This document shows, piece by piece, positions 19,949-27,273 of a DNA stretch of 64,000 nt. The position numbers and the translations under genes are program-made. Position 1 is the stretch's first letter. Each line of letters begins with the position of its first letter. The notes under the pieces are model-generated. The model had not been told where the DNA came from. It saw only the letters and a program-made list of their open reading frames with translations, and did no database searches. Source of the DNA: Haloglomus salinum (GTDB taxonomy: Archaea; Halobacteriota; Halobacteria; Halobacteriales; Haloarculaceae); contig NZ_CP101153.1 of the NCBI RefSeq assembly GCF_024298825.1, positions 1,178,001 to 1,242,000 of the forward strand, in the 5' to 3' direction.

Positions 19949-20481
19949 GAAGCCCTCGCGCGCTCCGGGTCCCTGACTCGCTGCGCGCCTCGGCCTCACT
20001 TCGTTCGGCCTGCGGTGCTTGCGTCGTCAGCTGACCCGGAGCCCGCTCGCCCTTCGAGTCCGCCAGGGACATAGAACGTGGCACGGAGTGGTAGCCCTGC
20101 CCTTCCCCGGGTTCCCGCGGTGGTTCGAAAATCGGAGATTTTCGTCATCACGAGACGGCTTCGCCGTCTCGAACGACTACGCCGCGGGGTACGGGGGACG
20201 GAGTCTCCCGGCATGCGCGGGCCTCGCGCGCACGGCGCTACGCGCCGTTTGCCGGGGCGGCGAAGCCGCCCCGCTGCTCGGCCACGCGCTCCCGGCCAGA
20301 TATCGGCTGCATCCGCGAACGGAGCGAGCGGTTCACCGGCCGAAGCGCCCGCAGGGCGCGGAGGCCGGCCTTTTTTCTGAACGTTTTTTGCCGTCATCAG
20401 AACGCGGCGCGTTCTGATTGCCCGTGGAATCGCGAAGCGATTCCACGACCGCGAGTGGTTCGCCGGCTCCGCCGGCGAACC
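19949..20481. repeat. Extragenic repeat element A with hairpin array
   Basis: Blocks shared with element B (52.5 kb): GAAGCCCTCGC (19949-19959), a 23-nt block at 20045-20067 (core CCCTTCGAGTCCGCC) and an 18-nt block at 20094-20111 (core CCTGCCCTTCCCCGG). Then come perfect hairpins: 20126-20144 (CGAAAATC stem), 20151-20171 (CGAGACGGC), 20232-20248, 20254-20272 (GGGGCGGC), 20396-20418 (ATCAGAACGCG), 20423-20447 (CGTGGAATCGC, loop GAA), 20457-20481 (GGTTCGCCGGC, loop TCC). Stems differ from each other, but the loops are short (often 3 nt) and the pairing is exact. Not an insertion sequence: no transposase and no bounding terminal repeats seen. Confidence 0.7.
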
Positions 20482-20489
20482 CGAGCGGG

Positions 20490-20495
20490 AAAAAA
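20490..20495 (-). terminator. T6 terminator of the nitrite/sulfite reductase gene
   Basis: A run of six A on the + strand, read as six T on the minus strand, starts five bases after the reductase stop codon. The hairpin at 20457-20481 follows at once. Oligo-T is the usual archaeal termination signal. Confidence 0.55.
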
Positions 20496-20499
20496 GCTC

Positions 20500-22272
20500 T
20501 TAGTCGTCGGCGGGCAGCGACTCGCCCGCACCGTCCGTCGGCGCGGGACTCGCGTTCATCCCGTCCTCCTCGGCGTAGGGGTACCAGGTCATCTTCGTGT
20601 TGTGCATGTAGGGGTCCTCGTAGGAGGTCTCCTCGGGCTCGCCCATCTCCTGCAGTTCCTCCTCGGAGTGCGCGGCGATGAAGTCGCGGAAGGACTGGCC
20701 CTCCTCGCGGCGCTCCTCGTAGTCGGCGAGGAGGTTCTGGATGTAGCCCGGCACCTCGTCGGCGGCGACGCGCATCTCCACCCAGTCCGCGAAGTGCGGG
20801 TCCTCGCCGAGGCCACCGCCGAGGCCGATGTCGAACGCCTCGACCGGCTCGCCGTCCTTCCGGGTCTTCATCCCGCGGAGCGAGATGTCCGCGATCTGGG
20901 GCTGGGCACACGAGGCCGTGCAGCCTGAGAGGTGGATGTGGAAGTCCTCGACGCCCTCGGGCACGTCGACGTTGCTGCGCATCCAGCGTGCGTACCGGAC
21001 CATGCGGTTCTTCGTCTCCGTGATGGAGAGCGAGCAGAACTCCGTGCCCGTACAGGCGAGCGAGCCCCGCATGAACGGGTGCGGGTCGGGCGAGTAGTTC
21101 TCGAGCAGCGGTTCGTCGAGGAACGCCTCCAGTTCGGAGTCGGGCACGTCCGTGACGATGATGTTCTGGCGCTGGGTCAGACGGACCTCGCCGGAGCCGT
21201 ACTCGTCGGCGAGGTCGGCCAGCTCCAGTACGTCGTCGGCACCCATCCGACCCGTCAGGACCGAGAGGCCGACGTAGTTCTTCCCGTCGGGCTGGTCGTA
21301 GACGCCGACGTGGTCACCGTGCTCGCCGTCGCCGGCGTTGTAGGTGTACTCGTCGCGGAGGTCCTCGCCCGCCGTGGGCAGTTCGTAGTCCATGTACTCG
21401 TCCTGCAGGACCTGGCGGAACTTCTCCGGGCCCCACTCGTCCATGAGGAACTTGATGCGGGCGTTGAAGCGGTCCTCGCGGTCGCCGTGGTCGCGGAACA
21501 GGGCGCTGATTCCGGCGGACACCTTCGGCGCGTCCTCGGGCGTGCAGAACACGTCGATGGAGCGGGCGAAGCGGGGCTCCTTGCGGGAGAGGCCGCCACC
21601 GACGCGGACGTTGAACCCCGTGACCTCCTCGCCGTCCTGTTCCTTCACCGCGGGCTCGAACGCGAGGTCGTTGATGTCACCCTGGCCACAGCCCTCGTCA
21701 CAGCCCGTGACGGAGACCTTCCACTTCCGGGGCATGTTCGAGTACGCCTCGTTGCCCTTGAACTCGTCGTGGAGCTGGCGGGCGACGGGCCACGCGTCGA
21801 CGTGCTCGTGCTCGTCCTTCCCGGCGACGGGACAGCCGACGATGTTCCGCCAGGAGTCGCCGCAGGCCTGGATGGTCGAGAGGCCGTTCGATTCGAGCTT
21901 CTCGAAGATGGCGGGGATGTCCTCCAGTTTGATCCAGTGGAGCTGGATGCTCTGGCGGGTGGTCCAGTCGGCGTACGCGCCGCCGAACTCCGGATTGTCG
22001 ACGGGGCCGCGGGCGTACTCGTCGGTGATCTCGCCGACGACCCGCAGCTGGCCCGGCTCCAGCACCCCGTTCGGAGTGCCGATGCGCATCATGAAGTAGC
22101 TCTCCTGGCCCTTCCGCTGGTGGTACAGCCCCCACCATTTGAAGCGCTCGAACCAGGCGTCCTGCTCGTCATCCGGGATGGCGTCCCAGCCCTGTTCTGC
22201 GAACTCGAAGAGATGGTCACGGATCTCGTTGCCGTAGATCTCGTCTTTCCACCCTTCGACCTTGCTCGGCAT
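20500..22272 (-). CDS. Ferredoxin-dependent nitrite/sulfite reductase
   Basis: 590 aa with the two-fold ferredoxin-like/sirohaem repeat of assimilatory nitrite and sulfite reductases. The 4Fe-4S/sirohaem cysteines are in C-x5-C ('CTGTEFC', near residue 430) and C-x3-C ('CTASC', near 478); the first half holds the degenerate partner repeat ('ACGDSWRNIVGCP', 'VTGCDEGCGQGD'). It reduces nitrite to ammonium or sulfite to sulfide with six electrons from ferredoxin; which one cannot be decided without trees. No nitrate reductase or sulfur genes are adjacent. ATG 22272 gives the conserved MPSKVEGWKDEIY; the longer reading lacks similarity. Confidence 0.88.
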   Translation of the reverse strand: MPSKVEGWKDEIYGNEIRDHLFEFAEQGWDAIPDDEQDAWFERFKWWGLYHQRKGQESYFMMRIGTPNGVLEPGQLRVVGEITDEYARGPVDNPEFGGAYADWTTRQSIQLHWIKLEDIPAIFEKLESNGLSTIQACGDSWRNIVGCPVAGKDEHEHVDAWPVARQLHDEFKGNEAYSNMPRKWKVSVTGCDEGCGQGDINDLAFEPAVKEQDGEEVTGFNVRVGGGLSRKEPRFARSIDVFCTPEDAPKVSAGISALFRDHGDREDRFNARIKFLMDEWGPEKFRQVLQDEYMDYELPTAGEDLRDEYTYNAGDGEHGDHVGVYDQPDGKNYVGLSVLTGRMGADDVLELADLADEYGSGEVRLTQRQNIIVTDVPDSELEAFLDEPLLENYSPDPHPFMRGSLACTGTEFCSLSITETKNRMVRYARWMRSNVDVPEGVEDFHIHLSGCTASCAQPQIADISLRGMKTRKDGEPVEAFDIGLGGGLGEDPHFADWVEMRVAADEVPGYIQNLLADYEERREEGQSFRDFIAAHSEEELQEMGEPEETSYEDPYMHNTKMTWYPYAEEDGMNASPAPTDGAGESLPADD

Positions 22273-22451
22273 ATCCACGTCCAAGACGCCCCCACGTATA
22301 GGCGCGCCTCTGTCGCCAAGCGTCCCCGGTGCTTCCGGGTACCAGAACATGTTACCGGTAGTTCGTGACAGGTCTCGCCGGGTTCGCGGGGATGTCCGGG
22401 AATGCCCTCGGGTGGGGCGGACGGGACCGCGGCGCGGCCGCCGCCGAGAGA

Positions 22452-22793
22452 TTACTCCTCCGGCGGGGACGCGAGGCGGGTCCGCCGGCGCGGCACGTGG
22501 ACGCTCTCCGCGTCGACGCCCCGGAACCGACCGGTGCCGGGGTCGACCCGCCCGACGACCAACCAGTCGGTGACCCCGCTCTCCCCGCAGGCGATGCACT
22601 GGCCGGCGATACGGGCCGTCACGTCCGGTGGGTCGACGCCGACCTCGACGAACCCCTCGGCGAGGAAGTCGGACAGTTCGCAGTCACAGACGTCGTGGCG
22701 CGCGAGCCACCACAGGTCGCTCACGTTCACCTCGCGGGAGTCGTTGACGCTGATCCACGCCCCGTCGTCGAGCTGGTGGATACTGGTGACCAC
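22452..22793 (-). CDS. Small cysteine-containing haloarchaeal protein
   Basis: 113 aa from a GTG at 22793. It has a CDC motif near residue 36 and CIACGE near 67, which could bind zinc. The fold looks like a small beta-rich domain ('DGAWISVNDSREVNVSDLWWLA'), with a basic tail. I do not recognise a function. It lies upstream of, and on the same strand as, the nitrite/sulfite reductase (gap about 180 nt), but promoter-like spacing suggests separate transcription. Confidence 0.6.
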   Translation of the reverse strand: MVTSIHQLDDGAWISVNDSREVNVSDLWWLARHDVCDCELSDFLAEGFVEVGVDPPDVTARIAGQCIACGESGVTDWLVVGRVDPGTGRFRGVDAESVHVPRRRTRLASPPEE

Positions 22794-22990
22794 ACGGGCA
22801 AGAGCGCACCGGCGCAGGTAACCGTGTCGCCCCTCGCGAGGATCGTCGGGCGTCGTTCGACGTGGTGACGAACCAGGACCGCGAGAACCACCAGATAGCG
22901 GCCGGATTCACTGGAACGGACCCGTCGCCATTACCGGCAACGGAATCCGGTAGTGGGGAGTGGGGGACAGGCTTGTCCGGGCGCACGGCC

Positions 22991-22996
22991 TTATAC
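22991..22996 (+). promoter_or_regulatory. TATA box for the small overlapping genes at 23021/23097
   Basis: ttatac is centred about 27 nt before the ATG at 23021, so a leaderless transcript starting at 23021 is expected. This places the 27-codon reading first on the message. Confidence 0.55.
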
Positions 22997-23020
22997 AGTG
23001 AGCCGGCATACGGGTGAGTG

Positions 23021-23104
23021 ATGACTGACCGCCAACCAAGCGATGTCGCACCGGCGGCGGATGTCGCGCCGGAACTCGTCGAATCGGAGGGCAGTGATGA
23101 GTGA
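23021..23104 (+). CDS. Putative 27-aa leader ORF overlapping the next gene
   Basis: 27 codons (MTDRQPSDVAPAADVAPELV...), acidic and Ala/Val-rich. Its ATG sits at the expected transcription start set by the TATA box at 22991, so it would be translated on a leaderless message. It overlaps the start of the 46-aa gene by eight bases in another frame, which would allow coupled translation. Whether the peptide has a function is unknown; it may serve only to bring ribosomes to the next start. Confidence 0.4.
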   Translation: MTDRQPSDVAPAADVAPELVESEGSDE

Positions 23105-23240
23105 GGAGGCCGCCACCGTCGAGGAGAACGAGGAGGTCGACACGAGCCACCTGGACGATGTCGAGGACGGCTGTGGCTGTGCGGAGGTCTGGGAGCACCT
23201 CTCGGAGGGCCGCGACGGCGCAGCCGAAGCCGACGACTGA
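23097..23240 (+). CDS. Small acidic protein with CGC motif, 47 aa
   Basis: 47 aa, highly acidic, with the compact block 'DVEDGCGCAEVWEHLSEGRD' near residues 22-41. The CGC pair followed by an amphipathic helix suggests metal binding or a redox/adaptor role, but this is a guess. The ATG at 23097 lies inside the 27-aa ORF. A longer in-frame reading starting at 23043 has a basic, unlikely N-terminus. Confidence 0.6.
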   Translation: MSEEAATVEENEEVDTSHLDDVEDGCGCAEVWEHLSEGRDGAAEADD

Positions 23241-23315
23241 ACCGTCGATACCCCTTCTCGCAGCCGCTACACGCGGGCGGGAGGTTTTTGCCCTGGTTCC
23301 ACCTACGGGATTCCA

Positions 23316-23984
23316 ATGACAGGACGGGGACGCGACGACCAGGGGCCGCCTGCCGACCGGGAGTCACCGGTGGGCCAGCCGGTCATCCGGGGCGAGCCGG
23401 AGGTGGCCGGCGACGAGGCGGTCGGCTTCGACCCCTCGGACCCCGAGAGCCTCGAGCTCGCGGCGGACGTGGTCCGGCGGTTCTCACAGAACACCGCCGG
23501 CGCCGACGACAACGTCTTCATGCTCCGGGGCGCCGCGGCCTGCGCAGCGCTCGTCCGCGGCGAGGGCTCCTACAAGGCCGCCGCCGAACGTGCCGGCGGC
23601 GAGGCCACGGTCGCGTTCATCCGCAAGTGGGCACGGGTCCACGACCTCCCGCGCTCGGTCCGGCGCTACGTCGCGCTCGGGCGCATCGCCCCCACCGCCG
23701 CGAAACACATCGCCCGCGTCTCCGGCGAGGCCCGCTTCCTGCTCGCCTGGGCCACCCTCGACCACGGCCTCACGGTCCGGGAGGTCCGGGCGGCGGCCTC
23801 ACGGGTCAACGAGGGGATGAGCGTCGAGGTGGCGCTCGCCGAGGTCGGCGTCGAGCTCGGCCAGCTGACCGTCTCGCTGGAACCGGATGTCTACCGCGAA
23901 CTCCGCCGGCGCGCCGCGCTGGACGACGTGGACCCCTCCGAGGTCGTCGAGGCTGCACTCGTGGACTACTTCGACCGCATCTGA
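23316..23984 (+). CDS. Putative DNA-binding protein with ParB-like HTH and RHH-like tail
   Basis: 222 aa. After a disordered acidic start of about 50 residues comes an all-helical region (about 65-165) that resembles the helix-turn-helix core of ParB/KorB-type proteins ('GSYKAAAERAGGEATVAFI', 'GRIAPTAAKHIARVSGEA', 'LTVREVRAAAS'). The last 40 residues ('LTVSLEPDVYRELRRRAAL' and following) look like a ribbon-helix-helix unit. No ParB nuclease domain and no parA next to it. A chromosomal DNA-binding or regulatory role is likely. TATA-like tttttgcc precedes the start. Confidence 0.6.
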   Translation: MTGRGRDDQGPPADRESPVGQPVIRGEPEVAGDEAVGFDPSDPESLELAADVVRRFSQNTAGADDNVFMLRGAAACAALVRGEGSYKAAAERAGGEATVAFIRKWARVHDLPRSVRRYVALGRIAPTAAKHIARVSGEARFLLAWATLDHGLTVREVRAAASRVNEGMSVEVALAEVGVELGQLTVSLEPDVYRELRRRAALDDVDPSEVVEAALVDYFDRI

Positions 23985-24083
23985 GACAACACATCAGTCT
24001 GCCTGGCTTTCGTCCCCAGGGACGAGGATGCCCGGCAAAACCTACCTGGGAATCCTCGAAGCATCCGGGAGCTGTCGAGCACA

Positions 24084-24514
24084 ATCCACCCGAAGGAGCG
24101 CGGACAACGTAGCGAAGCAGTTGTCCTGCACGAGTTCGTTCGGCGTGGCATCACAGTGCTTCAGCCATTCGGGGACAACGAGAGATATGATCTCGTTATC
24201 GAGGCTTCCGGACGCTTTTATCGCGTACAGGTGAAACTGGACGCCTCAAAGACGGGCGCATCCAGTTTGCAACGCGCAGTACAGGAACCCATACGCGGAA
24301 GGTAGAAAAGGAAGGCTACGAGGGCGAAATGGATATTTTTGCAGCATATTCGCCAGAAATGGAGAGAACATACATCGTACCACTCTCCGAAGCACCAAAG
24401 ACTACCATCTCCCTTCGAGTCGAAGCACCGGATAAGGACTCCCCTGATATAAACTGGGCCGAAAAGTTCAGGCTGGATTGCTGGCTGTCGCAGAAGATAG
24501 ACAGCCAATCGTAA
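24084..24514 (+). pseudogene. Frameshifted PD-(D/E)XK endonuclease-like gene
   Basis: Reading from 24084 gives IHPKERGQRSEAVVL..., the N-terminus of a haloarchaeal family of PD-(D/E)XK nuclease-like proteins often named group I intron-associated endonucleases ('HEFVRRGITVLQPFGDNERYD', 'RFYRVQVK'). After VQVK (about 24236) the frame breaks: one A seems to be missing from an expected AAAA run. The family continues in another frame ('GRLKDGRIQFATRSTGTH') to the stop at 24512-24514 with 'INWAEKFRLDCWL'. The usual ATG of the first codon is ATC here. Both defects suggest a decayed gene, though a single-base sequencing error is possible. Codon use is more AT-rich than in the neighbours. Confidence 0.75.
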
Positions 24515-24546
24515 GCATTACACCGCCCCTCAGTAATCTTTAACCA

Positions 24547-24659
24547 GGGCCGATAGCTCAGCCCGGCAGAGCGTCTGGCTTTTAGCGCGCTGTTCTCGGC
24601 CGCTTCGAGAACTCGCGGAAGAGACCAGACGGTCGGGGGTTCAAATCCCTCTCGGCCCG
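24547..24659 (+). tRNA. tRNA-Lys (anticodon TTT) with a 39-nt intron
   Basis: Acceptor GGGCCGA pairs with TCGGCCC (24652-24658), discriminator G at 24659; T-arm GGGGG-TTCAAAT-CCCTC. Anticodon stem TCTGG (24574-24578) pairs with CCAGA (24625-24629). Loop bases C-T-T-T-T-A (24579-24584) and A (24624) give anticodon TTT at 24581-24583. The intron is 24585-24623, at the canonical 37/38 site. A bulge-helix-bulge forms exactly: CTTT pairs with GAAG, leaving 3-nt bulges TAG and AGA that carry the two cut sites. Inside the intron GTTCTCG/CGAGAAC makes a 7-bp stem. No CCA is encoded. Confidence 0.93.
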
Positions 24660-24699
24660 TTATTCTGCGACGAGTGAACGTGAGGAGCGAATCACGCAG

Positions 24700-24718
24700 C
24701 CGAGAGGGATTTGAACCC
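24700..24718 (-). repeat. Inverted 19-nt copy of the tRNA-Lys T-arm
   Basis: CCGAGAGGGATTTGAACCC is the exact reverse complement of the T-arm and 3' stem of the tRNA-Lys (24637-24655), 45 nt further on. tRNA 3' ends are common integration sites, which normally leave direct, not inverted, copies. The neighbouring bases 24720-24850 are GC-rich low-complexity repeats (gcgagtgagcggagcgaacgagcgag) with no gene. Confidence 0.7.
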
Positions 24719-24847
24719 TGTGGCGAGTGAGCGGAGCGAACGAGCGAGCACAAGCGGCAGTGGCGACGCCCGAGGTCCGGCCACTCTTCGGCCGTGGCGT
24801 GCGGGAAGAACGAGCCGCGGAGCGCCCGGTTCCGGGCGGTTGCGATT

Positions 24848-25948
24848 TCAGCCGCGGGTCGGCAGGTAGGCCAGCGCGACGATCATCAGCGCACCGAAGC
24901 CGGAGAGGATGGAGATGCCCCAGAGACCGTTCATCCGCTCGTGGTAGTAGTCCTGTTGTTCGACCTGACCCTGGTAGCTCCCGAAGTCCGAGGAGATGAC
25001 GACCGTACTGGGGTTGGCGAAGTGGACGACGTGGGTCTGCCCGGTGAGCGTGACGTTGGCGCCCTCGGTCAGTTCCTGGCTCGTGGTCCGGGGCCCGGTC
25101 CACTCGATGAGGACACGGTCGCTGGAGATGTTCGCGACGGTCGTCTCGTTGGCCGGGACCGAGAGGTCCTCGGCCGCACGGTAGGTGAGCGTGTCACCCT
25201 CGGTGAACGTCGTCCTCGCGGGTTCGGGGAGGTACGCGTCGAGCGGCTGGGTGGTACCGTTGCGGTAGCGGACGAACTGCCCGTCGTCGCTGCCGTACAC
25301 CTGGTTCTCGACGTCCGGGTCGTTCCGGAGGCGCTCGGTCACGTTGAACCGCTGGACGGCGTGGAACTCGCTCACGTCGGTCACGTTCGGGATGACGACC
25401 TCGTAGTTGTCACCCCAGACCACCGTGGCCGAGGTGTTGCCGACCTCGGTGACCGTGGCGGTGGTGTTCTCGTACGGGAGGCTGTCGCCGACGGCGAACG
25501 AGGCCGTGACGTTACCGGTCGCGTTCACCAGCGATAGCTCACCGCCGGAGACGTTGGCAGTCTGCTGGGTGCCGTTGTACTGGACGGAGTCGCCGTTCTG
25601 GATGGTGGCCGAGAACTCGCCCTGCTTGCCCGTCCACGAGGAGTTGGTCGGGGAGAGTGCCGTCCCGTTCGACAGCTCGGCGCTGTAGACGAACGAATCG
25701 TTCGTTGTCGAGAGCTGGCCGACCAGCGTCGTGCCGCCCCCACCACCGTGGCCGCCACCGCCGCTGCTCTGCTCGGAGATGTTCGAGACGGTGTACGTCT
25801 TCCCGTCGACCGTCATGGAATCGCCCACTGCGAGTTCCTCGCCATCGAGGTCGATGGTGGGCTGCTGTGCCACCGCGATGACCGAATAGGCACTCGCCCC
25901 CATGACGACGAAGAAGACGAGGTATATCGCCGCGACTCGTCGTTGCAT
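24848..25948 (-). CDS. Exported or membrane-anchored protein with two terminal helices
   Basis: 366 aa. An N-terminal hydrophobic segment (about residues 7-28) acts as signal or anchor, a long Asn/Thr/Ser-rich extracytoplasmic domain follows (residues 30-330) with more than ten N-x-S/T sequons and a Gly/His-rich loop (GGGGHGGGGG near 63), and a C-terminal helix (about 342-362) precedes a short basic end. The beta-strand rhythm includes repeated 'VGDS' turns ('LAVGDSMTVDG', 'FAVGDSLPYEN'). It may be an outer-membrane-side enzyme or cell-surface protein. It lies next to the PGF-CTERM cluster on the same strand but is not a member. Function unknown. Confidence 0.65.
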   Translation of the reverse strand: MQRRVAAIYLVFFVVMGASAYSVIAVAQQPTIDLDGEELAVGDSMTVDGKTYTVSNISEQSSGGGGHGGGGGTTLVGQLSTTNDSFVYSAELSNGTALSPTNSSWTGKQGEFSATIQNGDSVQYNGTQQTANVSGGELSLVNATGNVTASFAVGDSLPYENTTATVTEVGNTSATVVWGDNYEVVIPNVTDVSEFHAVQRFNVTERLRNDPDVENQVYGSDDGQFVRYRNGTTQPLDAYLPEPARTTFTEGDTLTYRAAEDLSVPANETTVANISSDRVLIEWTGPRTTSQELTEGANVTLTGQTHVVHFANPSTVVISSDFGSYQGQVEQQDYYHERMNGLWGISILSGFGALMIVALAYLPTRG

Positions 25949-26045
25949 ATGTGGGCGGTTGCCGCGGCCGCAAATAGGCGTTGTCTTTCACGGGCGCCCG
26001 GGTCGTGCGTCCCCGGGCGCCCGCGAGCGCCGTGCTGCCGACCGC

Positions 26046-27167
26046 TCAGCCGCGCCGGAACGCGAGCAGCGCCGCCGCCAGCAGGCCGACGAGCGCGGCG
26101 ACCGCGCCGAAGCCCGGTCCCGCACCGACCGTCGGGGTCGCCGGACCCTGTCCGGCGCCGCCGGGGGCGGCCGTCCGGGTCGCCGTGGCCGTCGACCCGC
26201 CGGTCGCACCGTCGTCAGCAGCACCACCACCGGCAGCACCGTCCCCGTCGCCGCTCTGGTCCCCACCGTCGTTCGCCGTCGCGGTCGCCGCGGCTGTCGC
26301 GGTCGCTTCGGCCGTCTCCTCGGGTGTCGCCGTCGCGGTGGCTTCCGGAACCGCCGTCGCGGTCGCGGTCGTTTCCGGGGTCGCGGTTGCGGTGGCCGTC
26401 GCCTCGGGCGTCGCAGTCGCGGTTGCGGTGGCCGTCGCCTCGGGCGTCGCCGTCGGCTCACTGTCGCCGCTGGTCCCCTCTTCACTCGGCGGCGGGCCGA
26501 GCTGCTCGCGGGCTGCCTGCTCGCTCCCGCACTCGCAGACGTAGAAGTAGTGCGAGTTGAGCGACACATCGAACTCGTTGCCGTTGTAGCCGGTGCCGTT
26601 GAGGAAGCCGTTGATCTGGTACCAGCCCGGCTCGCTGGGCATCGTGTAACACTGGTTCTGGACGGCCACGATCTCGTCGACGGCGTTGATGGAGATCGGC
26701 TCGCCGGCGAGGTCCCCCTCGTCGAAGAAGTCGATGACGATCTCGTGTTCCTTGAACTGCGAGTTCTCGCGGGCCGCCAGCAGCGACTCGTCGGTCTTCG
26801 TCCCCTCGGCGTCGTTCTCGCGGTCGAGCCCGAACGCAGCCGTGTTCTCCGTCGAACACTCGCCGAAGTTGACGTCCTCGTTTCCGATGATGAGGAAGCC
26901 GGCCGCCTCGTACCCCTTCGGTGACGGCGTCCCGTCGAAGGCACTCCCCGAGACAGCCCGGTGCTGGATGCTCGCGTTACCCGGATTCATATCGCCCGGG
27001 TAGTGGTCCACTTCGTTGGGCAGGAACACCGTGTAATCACCGCTCGTGCCGTGGTTCGTCCCGGCACCCCCGGTACCGGCGCCCCCCACGCCACCCACCA
27101 CCATGAGGGCGGCTATCGTGACAACTGCAATCGTTAACGCGCCGCTGAATTGGTTTCTGGCCGCCAT
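26046..27167 (-). CDS. PGF-CTERM surface protein, cluster paralogue 1
   Basis: 373 aa. Signal peptide about residues 10-35. Ectodomain about 43-225 with the cluster's shared blocks: 'DYTVFLPNEVDHYPG', 'NASIQH', 'ECSTENTAAFGLDR', 'CYTMPSEPGWYQI', 'LNGTGYNGN', 'SHYFYVCECGSE'. Four cysteines (104, 173, 211, 213) are conserved in all five paralogues. A Thr-Ala-Pro-Glu linker (about 238-330) precedes 'GAGPGFGAVAALVGLL' and a short RRG end. That is the PGF-CTERM signal recognised by archaeosortase A, which replaces the tail with a lipid anchor. TATA-like TTTTATAG lies about 35 nt before ATG 27167. Confidence 0.85.
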   Translation of the reverse strand: MAARNQFSGALTIAVVTIAALMVVGGVGGAGTGGAGTNHGTSGDYTVFLPNEVDHYPGDMNPGNASIQHRAVSGSAFDGTPSPKGYEAAGFLIIGNEDVNFGECSTENTAAFGLDRENDAEGTKTDESLLAARENSQFKEHEIVIDFFDEGDLAGEPISINAVDEIVAVQNQCYTMPSEPGWYQINGFLNGTGYNGNEFDVSLNSHYFYVCECGSEQAAREQLGPPPSEEGTSGDSEPTATPEATATATATATPEATATATATPETTATATAVPEATATATPEETAEATATAAATATANDGGDQSGDGDGAAGGGAADDGATGGSTATATRTAAPGGAGQGPATPTVGAGPGFGAVAALVGLLAAALLAFRRG

Positions 27168-27273
27168 TCGGATTCTTATCCCAGGAAACGGATGGAGCTA
27201 TAAAACCCTTCGTTCCCACACAGGGACAAAAACCGACCGTCTCATGGCGGCTGGACGCCCCAGAGCGAGCCGT

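Larger units (their letters stand above)
19776..20499. other. Repeat-rich intergenic region with hairpin array
   Basis: No credible gene. From 19776 to about 19945 the DNA is AT-rich and holds the egsA promoter. From about 19949 on it is GC-rich and contains repeat element A (see separate entry), a string of perfect palindromes, and two T6 runs at 20371-20376 and 20384-20389 that could end a + strand transcript. An A6 run at 20490-20495 reads as T6 on the minus strand directly after the reductase stop codon and is a good terminator for that gene. Confidence 0.7.

Noticed and set aside
19996-20911. Open readings across the hairpin region (for example 133 and 192 codons, minus strand)
   Set aside because: They run through perfect palindromes and have Arg/Gly/Ala-only composition; the similarity between elements A and B lies in DNA boxes and in stem pairing, not in a maintained protein frame.
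20932-22368. 478-codon + strand reading opposite the nitrite/sulfite reductase
   Set aside because: Complement of a clear enzyme gene; composition is the mirror of acidic codons.
24316-24753. 145-codon minus-strand reading over tRNA-Lys
   Set aside because: It is the complement of the tRNA and the endonuclease pseudogene; the GREGFEPPTV-type peptide is a well-known artefact of reading tRNA T-arms in reverse.
25902-26924. 340-codon + strand reading opposite paralogue 1 of the surface cluster
   Set aside because: Arg-rich antisense of the Thr-Ala linker; the minus-strand gene has a signal peptide, ectodomain and anchor.
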